This document shows, in pieces, positions 8,622-17,500 of a stretch of DNA of 64,000 nucleotides. The notes below the pieces were generated by a model that was not told where the DNA came from, searched no databases, and was given only the letters and a program-made list of their open reading frames with translations. The stretch is from a virus. Position 1 is the stretch's first letter. Each line of letters opens with the position of its first letter. Made by a program: the position numbers and the translations under genes. The stretch lies in the IMG/VR virus record IMGVR_UViG_3300023179_000032, positions 57,983 through 121,982 of that record; one strand, given 5' to 3'.

Positions 8622-9628
8622 GTTTATTTAAAAAGGCAGCATTTTTTACAGACATACACTTTGGCTTAAAAAGCAATAGCCAAACACACAATCAAGACTG
8701 TGAAGATTTTGTAGATTGGTTTATTGCCACTGCTAAAAAGAATAGATGTGATACTGGATTCTTTTTAGGTGATTGGCATCATAATCGAAACAGTCTTAAT
8801 ATTGTTACTATGGATTATAGTCTTAGGGCTTTGGAAAAACTGGGCAAGGCATTTGACCAGTTCTTTTTCTTTCCTGGTAATCATGATCTTTATTATAAAG
8901 ATAAACGAGATATCCATAGTGTAGAGTTTGGCAAATATATACCAGGGATCACAATAGTGCATCAGCCTATGACCTTAGGCGAAGTTACTATGTGTCCTTG
9001 GCTTGTAGGTGAAGAGTGGAAAACTGTGGGCAAGAAAGATGCCCGTTATATATTTGGTCATTTTGAACTGCCCAGTTTTTATATGAATGCCATGGTACAG
9101 ATGCCTGATCACGGTGAAATACAACTTGATCAGTTTAAACGGTATGAACTTGGCCTAAGTGGACATTTTCATAAACGCCAAAATAAACAGAATATGCACT
9201 ATATTGGTAATGCTTTTCCGCATAACTACGCAGATGCTTGGGATGATGACAGAGGCATGATGATCTTAGAGTGGGGCAGTGAGCCAGAATATCACGCTTG
9301 GCCTGACCAACCTACATTCAGAACTGTCAAATTGACTCAACTTATAGATGAACAAGATGCTATAATAAAACCTAAACAATATCTTAGAGTATTATTAGAC
9401 GTGGATATCAGTTATGAAGAAAGCGGACACATTAAGGAAGAATTTTTTAACAAATATGAGATTAGGGAGTTAACTTTGATTCCAGAAAAACGTGAAGTTG
9501 AATTTGCTAGTGATTTGGAAATTAAACAATTTGAAAGTGTAGATCAAATTGTTATGAATCAATTGACCAGTGTGGAAAGTGATACCTACAATGTTAAACT
9601 ATTAATGGACATTTATAACAATTTATGA
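8618..9628 (+). CDS. gp47: Recombination nuclease subunit gp47 (Mre11-like)
   Basis: 336 residues (T4: 339). The calcineurin-like phosphodiesterase motifs are all visible: DIH at 12-14, GDWHHNR at 51-57, GNHD at 87-90, a GHFE and a GHFHKR further on. These coordinate the two metal ions. gp47 pairs with gp46 to process DNA ends for recombination-dependent replication and host DNA breakdown. The gene overlaps gp55 upstream and gp46 downstream by ATGA, which indicates coupled translation and stoichiometric assembly. Nothing is missing from the active site. Confidence 0.95.
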   Translation: MSLFKKAAFFTDIHFGLKSNSQTHNQDCEDFVDWFIATAKKNRCDTGFFLGDWHHNRNSLNIVTMDYSLRALEKLGKAFDQFFFFPGNHDLYYKDKRDIHSVEFGKYIPGITIVHQPMTLGEVTMCPWLVGEEWKTVGKKDARYIFGHFELPSFYMNAMVQMPDHGEIQLDQFKRYELGLSGHFHKRQNKQNMHYIGNAFPHNYADAWDDDRGMMILEWGSEPEYHAWPDQPTFRTVKLTQLIDEQDAIIKPKQYLRVLLDVDISYEESGHIKEEFFNKYEIRELTLIPEKREVEFASDLEIKQFESVDQIVMNQLTSVESDTYNVKLLMDIYNNL

Positions 9629-11397
9629 TTAAGATACAGGATCTTAGTGTTAAGAATTTTATGAGCGTGGGTAATAATACCCAAGCCGTCGACTTCGGCC
9701 GAGAGCAATTAACTTTAGTATTAGGCGAAAATTTAGATCAAGGAGGTGATGATTCAGGAAGCCGTAATGGTACCGGGAAAACCACAATTGTCAATGCTCT
9801 AAGTTATGCGCTCTACGGCCAAGCATTAACCAACATCAAGAAAGATAACTTAGTCAATAAAACTAATGGCAAAGCCATGTTGGTCAAGTTAAACTTTGAA
9901 AAGAATGGTGTTGAATATCGTATTGAACGTGGACGTAGGCCTAATGTGTTTAAGTTTTTTGTCAATGGCTTAGAACAAGAAGTCATTGATGAAAGTCAAG
10001 GTGATGTAAGAGAAACACAGAAAGACTTAGATGAACTACTAGGTATGAGCCATGATATGTTTAAGCATATTGTGGCATTAAACACATACACAGAGCCATT
10101 TCTAAGTATGAGGGCTGCGGATCAACGTATGATCATTGAGCAATTATTAGGTATTACCCTGCTCAGTGATAAGAGTGAAAGTTTAAAAAATCAAATAAAA
10201 GAAACTAAGGATGCTATACAGCAAGAATCTGCTAATATTGAAGCAGTCAAACGCAGTAATGAACGTATTGAACAAAGTATAAACAGTCTACTTTCTAAAC
10301 AACGTGCTTGGCTCAGTCAACAAGAACAGGATTTAGAAAAGATTGCTAATAGTATTTTAGAATTACAGAGTATAGACATTGAACAAGAACTGGAACAACA
10401 TAATAAATTAAAAAGTTATCTTGAACTAAGTGCTCGTATTAATAGTTTGAACAAGGAAAAGGCCACATTAGAGACTGCTGTTAGTCAGGCTGAACGTAAT
10501 GTTAAGAATTATACTGTTGAATTAAAAAAATTAGCCAATAATAAATGTTCCAAGTGTGATCAAAACTTGCCAGGACATATGCACGATGAACTAAAAGCCG
10601 AGGCTGAAAACAATTTAGATGAAGCACAAACTTATCTTAACAATGTAGATTTTAAATTAACCAATGTGGTAGCAGAATTAGATGAGATTGGTGATATAAA
10701 TGGCAGACCTCAAACATTTTATGATACAATAGAAGAAGCATTAAAGCATCAAAACAATCTTGCTACACTGGAAAAAACTCTACTAAGTCGTAGTGAAGAA
10801 CGGGACCCATATCAAGAACAGATAGATGAACTGCGTAGTACAGCCATACAGGAAATTAGTTGGGACAATGTTAACCAACTTACTGAACTAAAAGAACATC
10901 AAGAATTTTTACTTAAATTATTGACCAGTAAGGATAGTTTTATTCGTAAAAAGATCATTGATCAGAACTTGGCCTACTTGAATAATAGGTTAAGTTATTA
11001 TTTGGATCGTATGGGACTACCCCATCAGGTTAGTTTTTTAAATGATCTTAATGTGGAAATCACACAGTTAGGACAGGATTTAGACTTTGATAACTTAAGC
11101 AGAGGTGAACGTAATAGATTAATCTTAGGATTAAGTTGGGCATTTAGAGATGTATGGGAAAGCCTATACCAGAATATTAATCTGTTGTTTATTGACGAAC
11201 TTATTGACAATGGCTTAGATGCCAGCGGTGTTGAAAGTGCTCTAGCAGTATTAAAGAAAATGGCCAGAGAACGCAATAAGAATATCTACTTGATCAGTCA
11301 TAAGGATGAACTAGTTGGACGAGTAAACAATGTATTAAAAGTTATTAAGGAAAATGGTTATACCAGTTATGCTAACGACTTGGAGATCATGGGGTGA
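9625..11397 (+). CDS. gp46: Recombination ATPase subunit gp46 (Rad50/SMC-like)
   Basis: 590 residues (T4: 560). Walker A is GSRNGTGKTT at 45-54, preceded by a small Gly/Asp-rich insertion. Two coiled-coil arms flank a zinc hook CSKC at 308-311. The ABC signature LSRGERNRLILGLSWAF lies near 490, Walker B NLLFIDELIDNGLD near 518, and the switch histidine is in YLISHKDE. It is the ATPase partner of gp47. Its stop overlaps a GTG start of the next small gene (GTGA). Confidence 0.95.
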   Translation: MIKIQDLSVKNFMSVGNNTQAVDFGREQLTLVLGENLDQGGDDSGSRNGTGKTTIVNALSYALYGQALTNIKKDNLVNKTNGKAMLVKLNFEKNGVEYRIERGRRPNVFKFFVNGLEQEVIDESQGDVRETQKDLDELLGMSHDMFKHIVALNTYTEPFLSMRAADQRMIIEQLLGITLLSDKSESLKNQIKETKDAIQQESANIEAVKRSNERIEQSINSLLSKQRAWLSQQEQDLEKIANSILELQSIDIEQELEQHNKLKSYLELSARINSLNKEKATLETAVSQAERNVKNYTVELKKLANNKCSKCDQNLPGHMHDELKAEAENNLDEAQTYLNNVDFKLTNVVAELDEIGDINGRPQTFYDTIEEALKHQNNLATLEKTLLSRSEERDPYQEQIDELRSTAIQEISWDNVNQLTELKEHQEFLLKLLTSKDSFIRKKIIDQNLAYLNNRLSYYLDRMGLPHQVSFLNDLNVEITQLGQDLDFDNLSRGERNRLILGLSWAFRDVWESLYQNINLLFIDELIDNGLDASGVESALAVLKKMARERNKNIYLISHKDELVGRVNNVLKVIKENGYTSYANDLEIMG

Positions 11398-11654
11398 AAC
11401 CTCCACGTGATGAAGAACTCCATGATCAGTTAATGGATGCATTTAGGAGATATTACAAGGCAAATCAAGAATGGGTTGAGAAAGGCACACGTAGGGCAGG
11501 ATTAAAAACTAGAAAACTACTTAGTGAAATTAGGCATATTGCTATAGAACGTCGTGAAGTAATCATGCAATGGCGTTATGAAATAGATAGAGAAAAGGCA
11601 GAACGTAAGGCACTTCAAAAGGCAAAGAATAAAAAGGTCGATGACAATATATAA
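11394..11654 (+). CDS. Small basic protein of the gp46 operon, function unknown
   Basis: 86 residues, starting with GTG that overlaps the gp46 stop. It is predicted almost wholly helical and highly charged (FRRYYKANQEWVEKGTRRAG, then KLLSEIRHIAIERREVIMQW and a Lys-rich tail). No known motif was recognised. The stop/start overlap and position behind gp46/gp47 suggest co-expression, and the basic helices would suit nucleic-acid or protein binding. I do not assign a function. Confidence 0.75.
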   Translation: MKPPRDEELHDQLMDAFRRYYKANQEWVEKGTRRAGLKTRKLLSEIRHIAIERREVIMQWRYEIDREKAERKALQKAKNKKVDDNI

Positions 11655-11657
11655 TTG

Positions 11658-12095
11658 ATGTCATGGACTCATCAAGGCCAATTAGTTACAGAAATTCCAG
11701 AAGAGTATATAGGCTTCGTTTATCTTATTACGAATACACAGTCAGGCCGTATGTATATAGGCAAAAAGTTGGCACAATTTGCAAAAACAACTTACAAAAT
11801 AGTAAAACTAAAAAATGGTACTAAAAAACGTAAGCGAATCAGAGGCAAAGTAGCAAGCGATTGGCGAGATTATTATGGCAGCAATGATGAACTCAAGGCA
11901 GATGTACAGAGATTAGGCACTGAAAATTTCACAAGAGAAATATTATATTATTGTACCAGTAAGTCAGAATGTAGTTACGTTGAGGCAAGAGAACAATTTT
12001 CAAGGCGTGTATTAGAATCAGACGATTACTATAACGGGCACATTCAGGTCAGAGTTCACGGCAAATATATTAAAGGCAAAATATTACACGGTTAA
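11658..12095 (+). CDS. SegE-like GIY-YIG nuclease-family protein
   Basis: 145 residues from the ATG at 11658 (a TTG at 11655 is the other possible start). It opens with the GIY-YIG core in the variant GFVYLITNTQSGRMYIGKK. A basic loop follows (KLKNGTKKRKRIRGK) and then SDWRDYYGSNDELK, where the family has its catalytic arginine region, and a Glu-containing YVEAREQF. In T4-like phages such proteins are grouped with SegE-type endonucleases; in marine phages they are often stable residents rather than invading homing genes. It sits at the end of the gp55-gp46 operon and directly before the putative structured RNA, so a functional link to that RNA is worth testing but is not shown. Confidence 0.72.
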   Translation: MSWTHQGQLVTEIPEEYIGFVYLITNTQSGRMYIGKKLAQFAKTTYKIVKLKNGTKKRKRIRGKVASDWRDYYGSNDELKADVQRLGTENFTREILYYCTSKSECSYVEAREQFSRRVLESDDYYNGHIQVRVHGKYIKGKILHG

Positions 12096-12450
12096 GGCTA
12101 GGCACTGGCCAATTTCAGGTGCCCCTATACCTGGACCACGAGTCGCAGGGATGGAAAACTCACCGCCGTAGTGAGTACTCAGCCACTACCCGCAAGGATG
12201 ACGATCACTTAAATGCCGTGATTTGGCTGTTTGAACAGGATTAAAAGGCTAAAAGACGCTGTAAAAACGCAGCACGTTAGTATATGGTGATAGCATACTA
12301 TATAGTAACCGCCGTTGTATGAAGACTGTGCTCGAGGTACCGGACAACCGCCTCTGTAACGCACTAATGCTATGGACTGAGCAACTCGCATAATGTTCCT
12401 TTCGCCCTCGGATGGGCGAAGAGTGACGTCACAATCTGCATAATATATAA
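12096..12450 (+). ncRNA. Putative structured noncoding RNA, family not recognised
   Basis: There is no convincing reading frame in this interval. By hand count 12121-12420 is about 49% G+C, against roughly 35% for the flanking genes, as expected for a folded RNA in an AT-rich genome. Helices visible by eye: CAGGT/ACCTG (12116-12120 with 12129-12133); ACTCAC/GTGAGT (12158-12163 with 12171-12176); CAGCC/GGCTG (12180-12184 with 12225-12229) enclosing GATCAC/GTGATT (12203-12208 with 12218-12223); GCTG/CAGC (12258-12261 with 12270-12273); TAGTAT/ATACTA (12278-12283 with 12295-12300); GAGGT/GCCTC (12334-12338 with 12350-12354); TTCGCCC/GGGCGAA (12401-12407 with 12414-12420). A palindrome GTGACGTCAC follows at 12423-12432. 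It matches no tRNA, tmRNA, RNase P, 6S or group I intron core that I could recognise. The strand is assumed from the upstream operon. Confidence 0.6.
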
Positions 12451-12472
12451 AAACAAAAGAAGAAAGAAAAAG

Positions 12473-12518
12473 TTTTTAGGACGATAAGTCCTAAAAAAGA
12501 GTGAGCGTAGCTTCACTC
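12473..12518. terminator. Two tandem hairpins, possible terminator
   Basis: First hairpin: TTTTTAGGAC (12473-12482), loop GATAA, GTCCTAAAAA (12488-12497), 10 perfect pairs. Second: GAGTGA...TCACTC (12499-12518) with an inner GC/GC pair and a bulged T. On the minus strand the first stem is followed by a pyrimidine-rich tract (CTTTTTCTTTCTTC), so it could end antisense transcripts coming from gp26. On the plus strand it would close the RNA region just before the late promoter at 12525. Confidence 0.6.
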
Positions 12519-12524
12519 TCACCG

Positions 12525-12532
12525 TATAAATA
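12525..12532 (+). promoter_or_regulatory. Late promoter TATAAATA abutting a start codon
   Basis: A perfect TATAAATA followed by CCAT and then the ATG at 12537. With T4 geometry transcription would begin at or within a base or two of the start codon, giving a leaderless message. The same spacing recurs at 20985-20997. Confidence 0.8.
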
Positions 12533-12536
12533 CCAT

Positions 12537-13460
12537 ATGAAAGTTAATGAATTATTATCCGAAACAGAGTTAGATGAATTTATTGGTACTCTTGGTGCTG
12601 CTTTAGGTCTTGGTGCTAAAGCAATAGGTGGATTGATGCGTGGAGCAAGAAATGTTCCTAAAAACATATCTAAAGTACCTGTACCTACAGTACCTACTGC
12701 TAAACAAGCAACTAAAATAGCAAAACAGCAATATAAAGATAGCTGGCTGAATAAATTGGGATTTTCTAAAAATACAACTGTTGGAAAATGGCGTATTGAC
12801 AGTATGAAAAAAGCGGTTCAAAAAAGAGGTATGAAAAATCAAGCAAAAGCAATACAGCACAATATGGAAGTAGCTACTTCTATACAGGACAAGATGGCTA
12901 ACTTGGGACTAAGTGTTGTAAGTACAGGCTTTTTCTTTTATGCTACTTATGATTATTTGATGAGTCGTTGGGCATTAGATCCTAATGATCCTAATTATGA
13001 TGCTCAATTGGCTAAGTTGAATGCTGAATTTCTAATGGGATTTCTTGTGCCTAAAGTAATAGGAAGTATAGGCAAAATTAGTTCTGGTCTAGTAGGTAGA
13101 TTAATGAAGATGACTGGGCTACCTAAAGCAGGCGAAATGGCTGCTAGATGGGGACGTCATGTATCACGTGTTGGTGAAGTAGCTGCTATGGCATGGCTTC
13201 GAACTGATGCTGGAAAAAAATGGTTTGCACAAACTTTTGCAGCAGCCATGGGGTTATTTACAGATGCAGGATATGCTTTAGAAGGTTTATTTAAACTTGT
13301 CAGTGATGTTGTTAAAGATCCTGAGGGCTTTGTAAAAGATTTATGGGATAAAATTAAATTGCCTAAGGTGCATGATGCTTATGCAGGAACATCAGCTGCT
13401 GGTAGTATAACAAAAATGGTTCCAGATATAGTTACATCAAAGGAAGGCCGCTTTTCTTAG
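12537..13460 (+). CDS. Protein of unknown function, 307 aa, late-expressed
   Basis: The start at 12537 is preferred over the in-frame GTG at 12501 because the late promoter lies between them and the N-terminus MKVNELLSETELDE is of a kind common in marine T4-like late genes. The protein is rich in Gly/Ala/Lys. It has an N-terminal amphipathic Gly/Ala stretch (IGTLGAALGLGAKAIGGLM), a basic region (about 30-110), one probable membrane helix (LSVVSTGFFFYATYDYLM, about 120-140), a second hydrophobic segment (FLMGFLVPKVIGSIG) and several amphipathic helices. No domain was recognised. It lies between the putative RNA and the hub gene gp26. Its 3' end overlaps the convergent small gene by 29 nt. A virion-internal or membrane-acting role is only a guess. 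Confidence 0.7.
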   Translation: MKVNELLSETELDEFIGTLGAALGLGAKAIGGLMRGARNVPKNISKVPVPTVPTAKQATKIAKQQYKDSWLNKLGFSKNTTVGKWRIDSMKKAVQKRGMKNQAKAIQHNMEVATSIQDKMANLGLSVVSTGFFFYATYDYLMSRWALDPNDPNYDAQLAKLNAEFLMGFLVPKVIGSIGKISSGLVGRLMKMTGLPKAGEMAARWGRHVSRVGEVAAMAWLRTDAGKKWFAQTFAAAMGLFTDAGYALEGLFKLVSDVVKDPEGFVKDLWDKIKLPKVHDAYAGTSAAGSITKMVPDIVTSKEGRFS

Positions 13461-13656
13461 TAAGTTCTATATTTTCTTTAATGATATTATTCATTATTTG
13501 TCTATCTTCAAAAGTATAGATATGAAATAGATCCTGAGAACTTACACCTCCTCGCATATACCAACTTATACTAAAGATATCATCCTTAATCTGTTTGATC
13601 TGTAGTTCAAAGCTGTCAAGAAAATCTTTGATCTCAGAGTCAGGGATATAGATCAG
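13432..13656 (-). CDS. Small conserved-looking gene after gp26 (74 aa), non-ATG start
   Basis: The minus strand downstream of gp26 is open from within the gp26 3' end to TAA at 13434-13432. The product would contain YIPDSEIKDFLDSFELQIKQ, then a tryptophan segment SISWYMRGGVSSQDLFHIY and FEDRQIMNNIIKENIELTKK, which reads as a real helical protein and not as random translation. There is no ATG near the expected start. A CTG at 13656-13654 overlaps the gp26 stop as CTGA and is the most natural start; ACG two codons earlier is another option. In T4-like phages small hub-assembly genes (such as gp51) lie near gp26, so a hub-assembly role is possible but unproven. It converges on the 307-aa gene with overlapping 3' ends. 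Confidence 0.6.
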   Translation of the reverse strand: MIYIPDSEIKDFLDSFELQIKQIKDDIFSISWYMRGGVSSQDLFHIYTFEDRQIMNNIIKENIELTKKSGLPLM

Positions 13657-14492
13657 TTTCGTTCGAAAAAACTTGATTGATCCAAAGTAACTACTACTTT
13701 ACTTTGATGTTCACATTCTGGACAGGTCACATCTTGTTGTGGAACATCCCATTGTGCTTTATTTTGTTCTAATTTATTTTTAATGTGTTTAAAATATTCT
13801 TTATCACTATTCTGAATCCATTCTTTGATAAAGGCTTTGTCAGTGACAATACCATCTGGAGTTTCAATAGCTTCAATACTTTGTTCAAATAAATTTAACT
13901 GTAAATTACTAATTCTTTGAAATACTTCGTTTTGACTTTTTATAGTACCGTCATCATCACCTTGACTTTCCATCCTATTAAGTTGACTCAGCATTTTTTG
14001 AAGTTTATAATTTTCAATATTAAACTCTGTAGTTTCCTCATAGCGTAGTGGCCTAATTACTACATTAAGATCATGGCAAGGAATCCTATTATCATAGGTT
14101 TGGCCGCTTAAGTATTCTATCACTCTGCTTAGATCAATTTCATAGTCATTAATACTTTGACAGTTTGGACAACGATGTGTTATGCTCATCATTGCCCCAA
14201 AGGTAGCAATTCGTATACTGGCCAACAAACAATCTACATCAATGCTGGGCATTTTCCAAGCATTTTTAATAGTAGGACAGCAACTTTCTATGGTTTTTAC
14301 CACTGCATCACCAGTAAAAAGTGCATCTGGAGTTTTCATAATGATTTCATCCATTCCAGTCATACCGTAGATTGGTATATTTACAGGTTTGCCTTCTAGA
14401 CTACCTTCTTCGTAAAATGCTCCTTTACTGGGCAAATCAATATGAATTTTAGGCTGTCTAAAATATTTTTGTAATGGATTTTTGTTGTTCAT
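13653..14492 (-). CDS. gp26: Baseplate hub protein gp26
   Basis: 279 residues (T4: 208). Family features: the N-terminal IDLPSKGAFYEEGSLEG, then GMTGMDEIIMKTPDALFTG and a central helix CLLASIRIATFGAMMSI. Two CxxC pairs, CPNCQ near residue 109 and CPECEH near the C-terminus, could form a zinc ribbon. gp26 belongs to the hub-assembly pathway and acts with the central baseplate plug. The gene stands alone with the small gene behind it, on the strand opposite to the tape measure. A perfect TATAAATA (14519-14526) lies 27 nt upstream of its ATG. Confidence 0.85.
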   Translation of the reverse strand: MNNKNPLQKYFRQPKIHIDLPSKGAFYEEGSLEGKPVNIPIYGMTGMDEIIMKTPDALFTGDAVVKTIESCCPTIKNAWKMPSIDVDCLLASIRIATFGAMMSITHRCPNCQSINDYEIDLSRVIEYLSGQTYDNRIPCHDLNVVIRPLRYEETTEFNIENYKLQKMLSQLNRMESQGDDDGTIKSQNEVFQRISNLQLNLFEQSIEAIETPDGIVTDKAFIKEWIQNSDKEYFKHIKNKLEQNKAQWDVPQQDVTCPECEHQSKVVVTLDQSSFFERN

Positions 14493-14500
14493 CTTTACTC

Positions 14501-14508
14501 CATAAATA
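14501..14508 (+). promoter_or_regulatory. Late promoter box for the tape-measure operon
   Basis: CATAAATA, one mismatch to the late consensus, 45 nt upstream of the ATG at 14553. It lies inside the 5' leader of the divergent gp26 transcript. Confidence 0.5.
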
Positions 14509-14518
14509 TATAGGCAAT

Positions 14519-14526
14519 TATTTATA
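14519..14526 (-). promoter_or_regulatory. Late promoter TATAAATA for gp26
   Basis: A perfect late consensus on the minus strand, 27 nt upstream of the gp26 start codon. Together with the plus-strand box at 14501-14508 the two promoters point past each other, so their transcripts would overlap by about 25-30 nt. Confidence 0.75.
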
Positions 14527-14552
14527 AGTCGTAAAAATCACCGGAAAAATAT

Positions 14553-17500
14553 ATGGCAGATGAAAAAGGTATAGTAGGTAAAACTGTAGATCAAGTTAAG
14601 AAGTTGGGTACTGCTGCGGAAAAGGTAGTTACCCCACTTCAGAAGATGAATGAAGTATTCGAGAATTTAAGCACAACGGGGAATACTTTTGGCAATGACA
14701 TAATAAAGATGCAAATTGCTGCTGCGAATTCTCGTATGCCTTTGGAAGATTTTGCCAAATTATTACAAGAAAATAATACAACAATGGGAACTTTGGCCGG
14801 TAGCGTGGGCAAAGGTTCTCAGGTATTTGCAGATCTAGCCAAGTCATTTCATGCCAGCGGACTAGCAGAAAATCTTAGACAGATGGGATTTAGTTCACGT
14901 GAGCTGAATGAAGTATTGGCTCTACAGGTAGGATTCCAAAAAAGTACATATGAAAACAGTGTAGAAGGACAGAAGAAAGCCACTGCCGCTGCTGCATCCT
15001 TAGCCATGGAGATGGATGCATTAACACAAATCACTGGACAAAGTCGTAAAGATCAGGAGGAAAATTTAAAGAAAGTTCAGGCTGATATGAAGCTTGAATC
15101 TAAGTTTAGAATGATTGGCGCCATGTACGGTGCTGATAAGGAGAAAGAAGCTAGAGATAATTTTGCTGCCAACTATACTCAAATGGCAGCAAAAGGTATG
15201 GGGGATCTTTATAAGGAAGTATTTGCCACAGGTACTACCATGACTAAAGGCGCTCAAGCTCAACAGAGTATGTTTGGTAAAGCTGGTCTGGCCGCTGCTA
15301 AAAGTGCTGTAGAGCTTAGTAGAGGAAATAGTGAATTAGCTAAGGTTTATAATGAACGTGCTCAGGTAGAAGTAATGGCTCTACAAAAAAGCAGAGCATT
15401 TTTAGCAGCAGGTATTTGGGCTACTGGTGATATAGGTGAAGCTGTACGTGGTAACATCAAGGCCAATGATACAGCTTTCCATGGTATGCAGCAGACCATG
15501 AAAGAGCATAAAATTGCCACCAATGACATCACTGAGGCATTGAAAAAACAACGTGAAGAGATTAAGAAAGAACAAGATGCTCGCAGCGGCGTAACACAAA
15601 GTATTAGAACATTTGGCATTGTAATGGATGATGTAAGAGCAGCCATTGCCAACAGATTATTAACTAATATTAACAAAGAATTAAACAAGCCTGGTTTAGA
15701 CGCATCAGGTCAATTTTTACAAACTAAACCAGGCGAAGATCCCAGAAAAAGAGCCCAATTGTATGCAGATGCTCTAGAGAAGGAAGCAGCAGGTGACAAG
15801 GCTAATAAATTAACCCCTGCCAGTAGGCAAAAGTTAATTGAAGAAGTAATTGGACAATATGGTGGTGATTTAGCCACACAACTTTTAGGATTCAGTGCTA
15901 AAGCAGCAGTAAGTGCCTTTAAAGGTGACTTAAAAGAAACATTAAGAGAAGGGTTTAATCAACTAACTGTAGGAACAATTAATGTAGGTGAAATCAAACA
16001 AGGCAAGGAAGGTAGAGCTGGTGGTACATTAGGCGAAACAGGAAGAGTAGTTGAGCCTAAAGATGTTCATGCTCTGTTGCACAAAGGTGAAATGGTACTC
16101 ACACAGGAACAACAGAAAAATCTTATATCTAATGTAAGGACTGAAGCTATAGCTGATATAATGGCAAAAATTCAAAATCAAGCAACAGTATCACAACCAG
16201 GAAAGTTACCTAGTATAGATTTAAACAAATTTGCCAAGGATATTGCTACAACAACTAGTAAGGTTGAAGTACAAAATTGGCCTAAAGAATTTAAAGTTGC
16301 TGATGGTGCAGCAACAGCTGGAGCTCAAAAACCTGCTGAACAAAAACCTGCTGAAAAGAAAGAAGAAACTAAACCAACTGAAACAAAAGCAGAAAAGGCC
16401 AGTAAAGTAGCAGAAGAAGTATTGATCAAATCGGGTGATACTCTTAGCGGCCTAGCTAAGAAATATGGTACCAGTGTAGCAGAAATAATGAAGGCTAATC
16501 CTGCTATTAAGGATGCTAATAAAATTTTAGCCGGCGCAAAATTAACTATACCAGGACAAGAAAAGAAAGAAGAAACTAAAAAAGAAGAAAAGAAAGACGA
16601 GAAGAAAACAGAGCAGGCTACTATATCTGATGCCGATGCTAGAAAATCTTGGCGTGAAAGAGAAGCTAAAACATTAGAAAAACAAACTCCTACTCAGGCC
16701 AGTGTACGAGCTGTAGATAATGCTATAGATAAAAAGCCTAAGGAAGATACCAAATCAAACTATACAGAAACAAGTAAAACTACAGTAAAAGTTAATGGTA
16801 AAGAAGTTGACCCCAATAGTCAAGAAGGTAAAAATGCTGTAGCTTTCTTAAAAGAAAAAGAAGAAAAATTAAACAAGGCAATGAGTGAAGGTTTTGATCC
16901 GCAAAAAATTGCCACTGCCCTACAAAGTCAAGTTTCGGCATCTGTACAAAAAGATACTGGTGGCGGGGATAATGTAGTTCGTCGTAATGCTGAAGAAGCA
17001 GCGCAGGAAAATAATAAGTTTAAGATAAAAGTAGAACAGGATTATAACGATCATTGGGTTAAAACTAGAGACGAAGCTGCTCAAAAAATTGTTGATTTAG
17101 AGAAAAAAGCTGCTACCGAAACTCTTACTAAACGTGAACAAAATGAGTTGACTTTTCAAAAAAATCTAAAAGCACAAGCAGATGAGGAAATAGCTACAAG
17201 CACTGCTAATTTAGAAATATTTAAAAATCTCGGCAAGGAAATGGGTAAGGCAATTACGTCACCATTAACTGATGCTAAGGAAGAAATTAAATCTAATAGT
17301 GAAAAAATCAAAGAGGATATGAAGGAAGCACTGCCAGTTCAAGGTATGCGAGATAAGACTGAAGAAGCAGAGCAGGAGAAGAAACGAGAAGAACTCTATC
17401 AACGCCAAATGGAGAGACAGGCAAAAATAAACGATTTAGCCAAGGCCAAAGAAGCTGCTACTGAACGAGGAGATCAAGCAAGCGCAGCTATGGACACTAT

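Noticed and set aside
11655-11657. TTG at 11655 as the start of the SegE-like gene
   Set aside because: The ATG one codon later is the simpler choice and leaves the protein unchanged apart from one residue.
12209-12391. 60-codon minus-strand frame inside the putative RNA
   Set aside because: No ribosome binding site or family-like composition; the interval is better explained by folded RNA.
12096-12450. Group I intron, tmRNA, RNase P RNA or ωRNA
   Set aside because: I looked for the P7/P3 core, tRNA-like ends with a T-loop, the P4 core and an IscB/TnpB partner and saw none. A covariance-model search could still overturn this.
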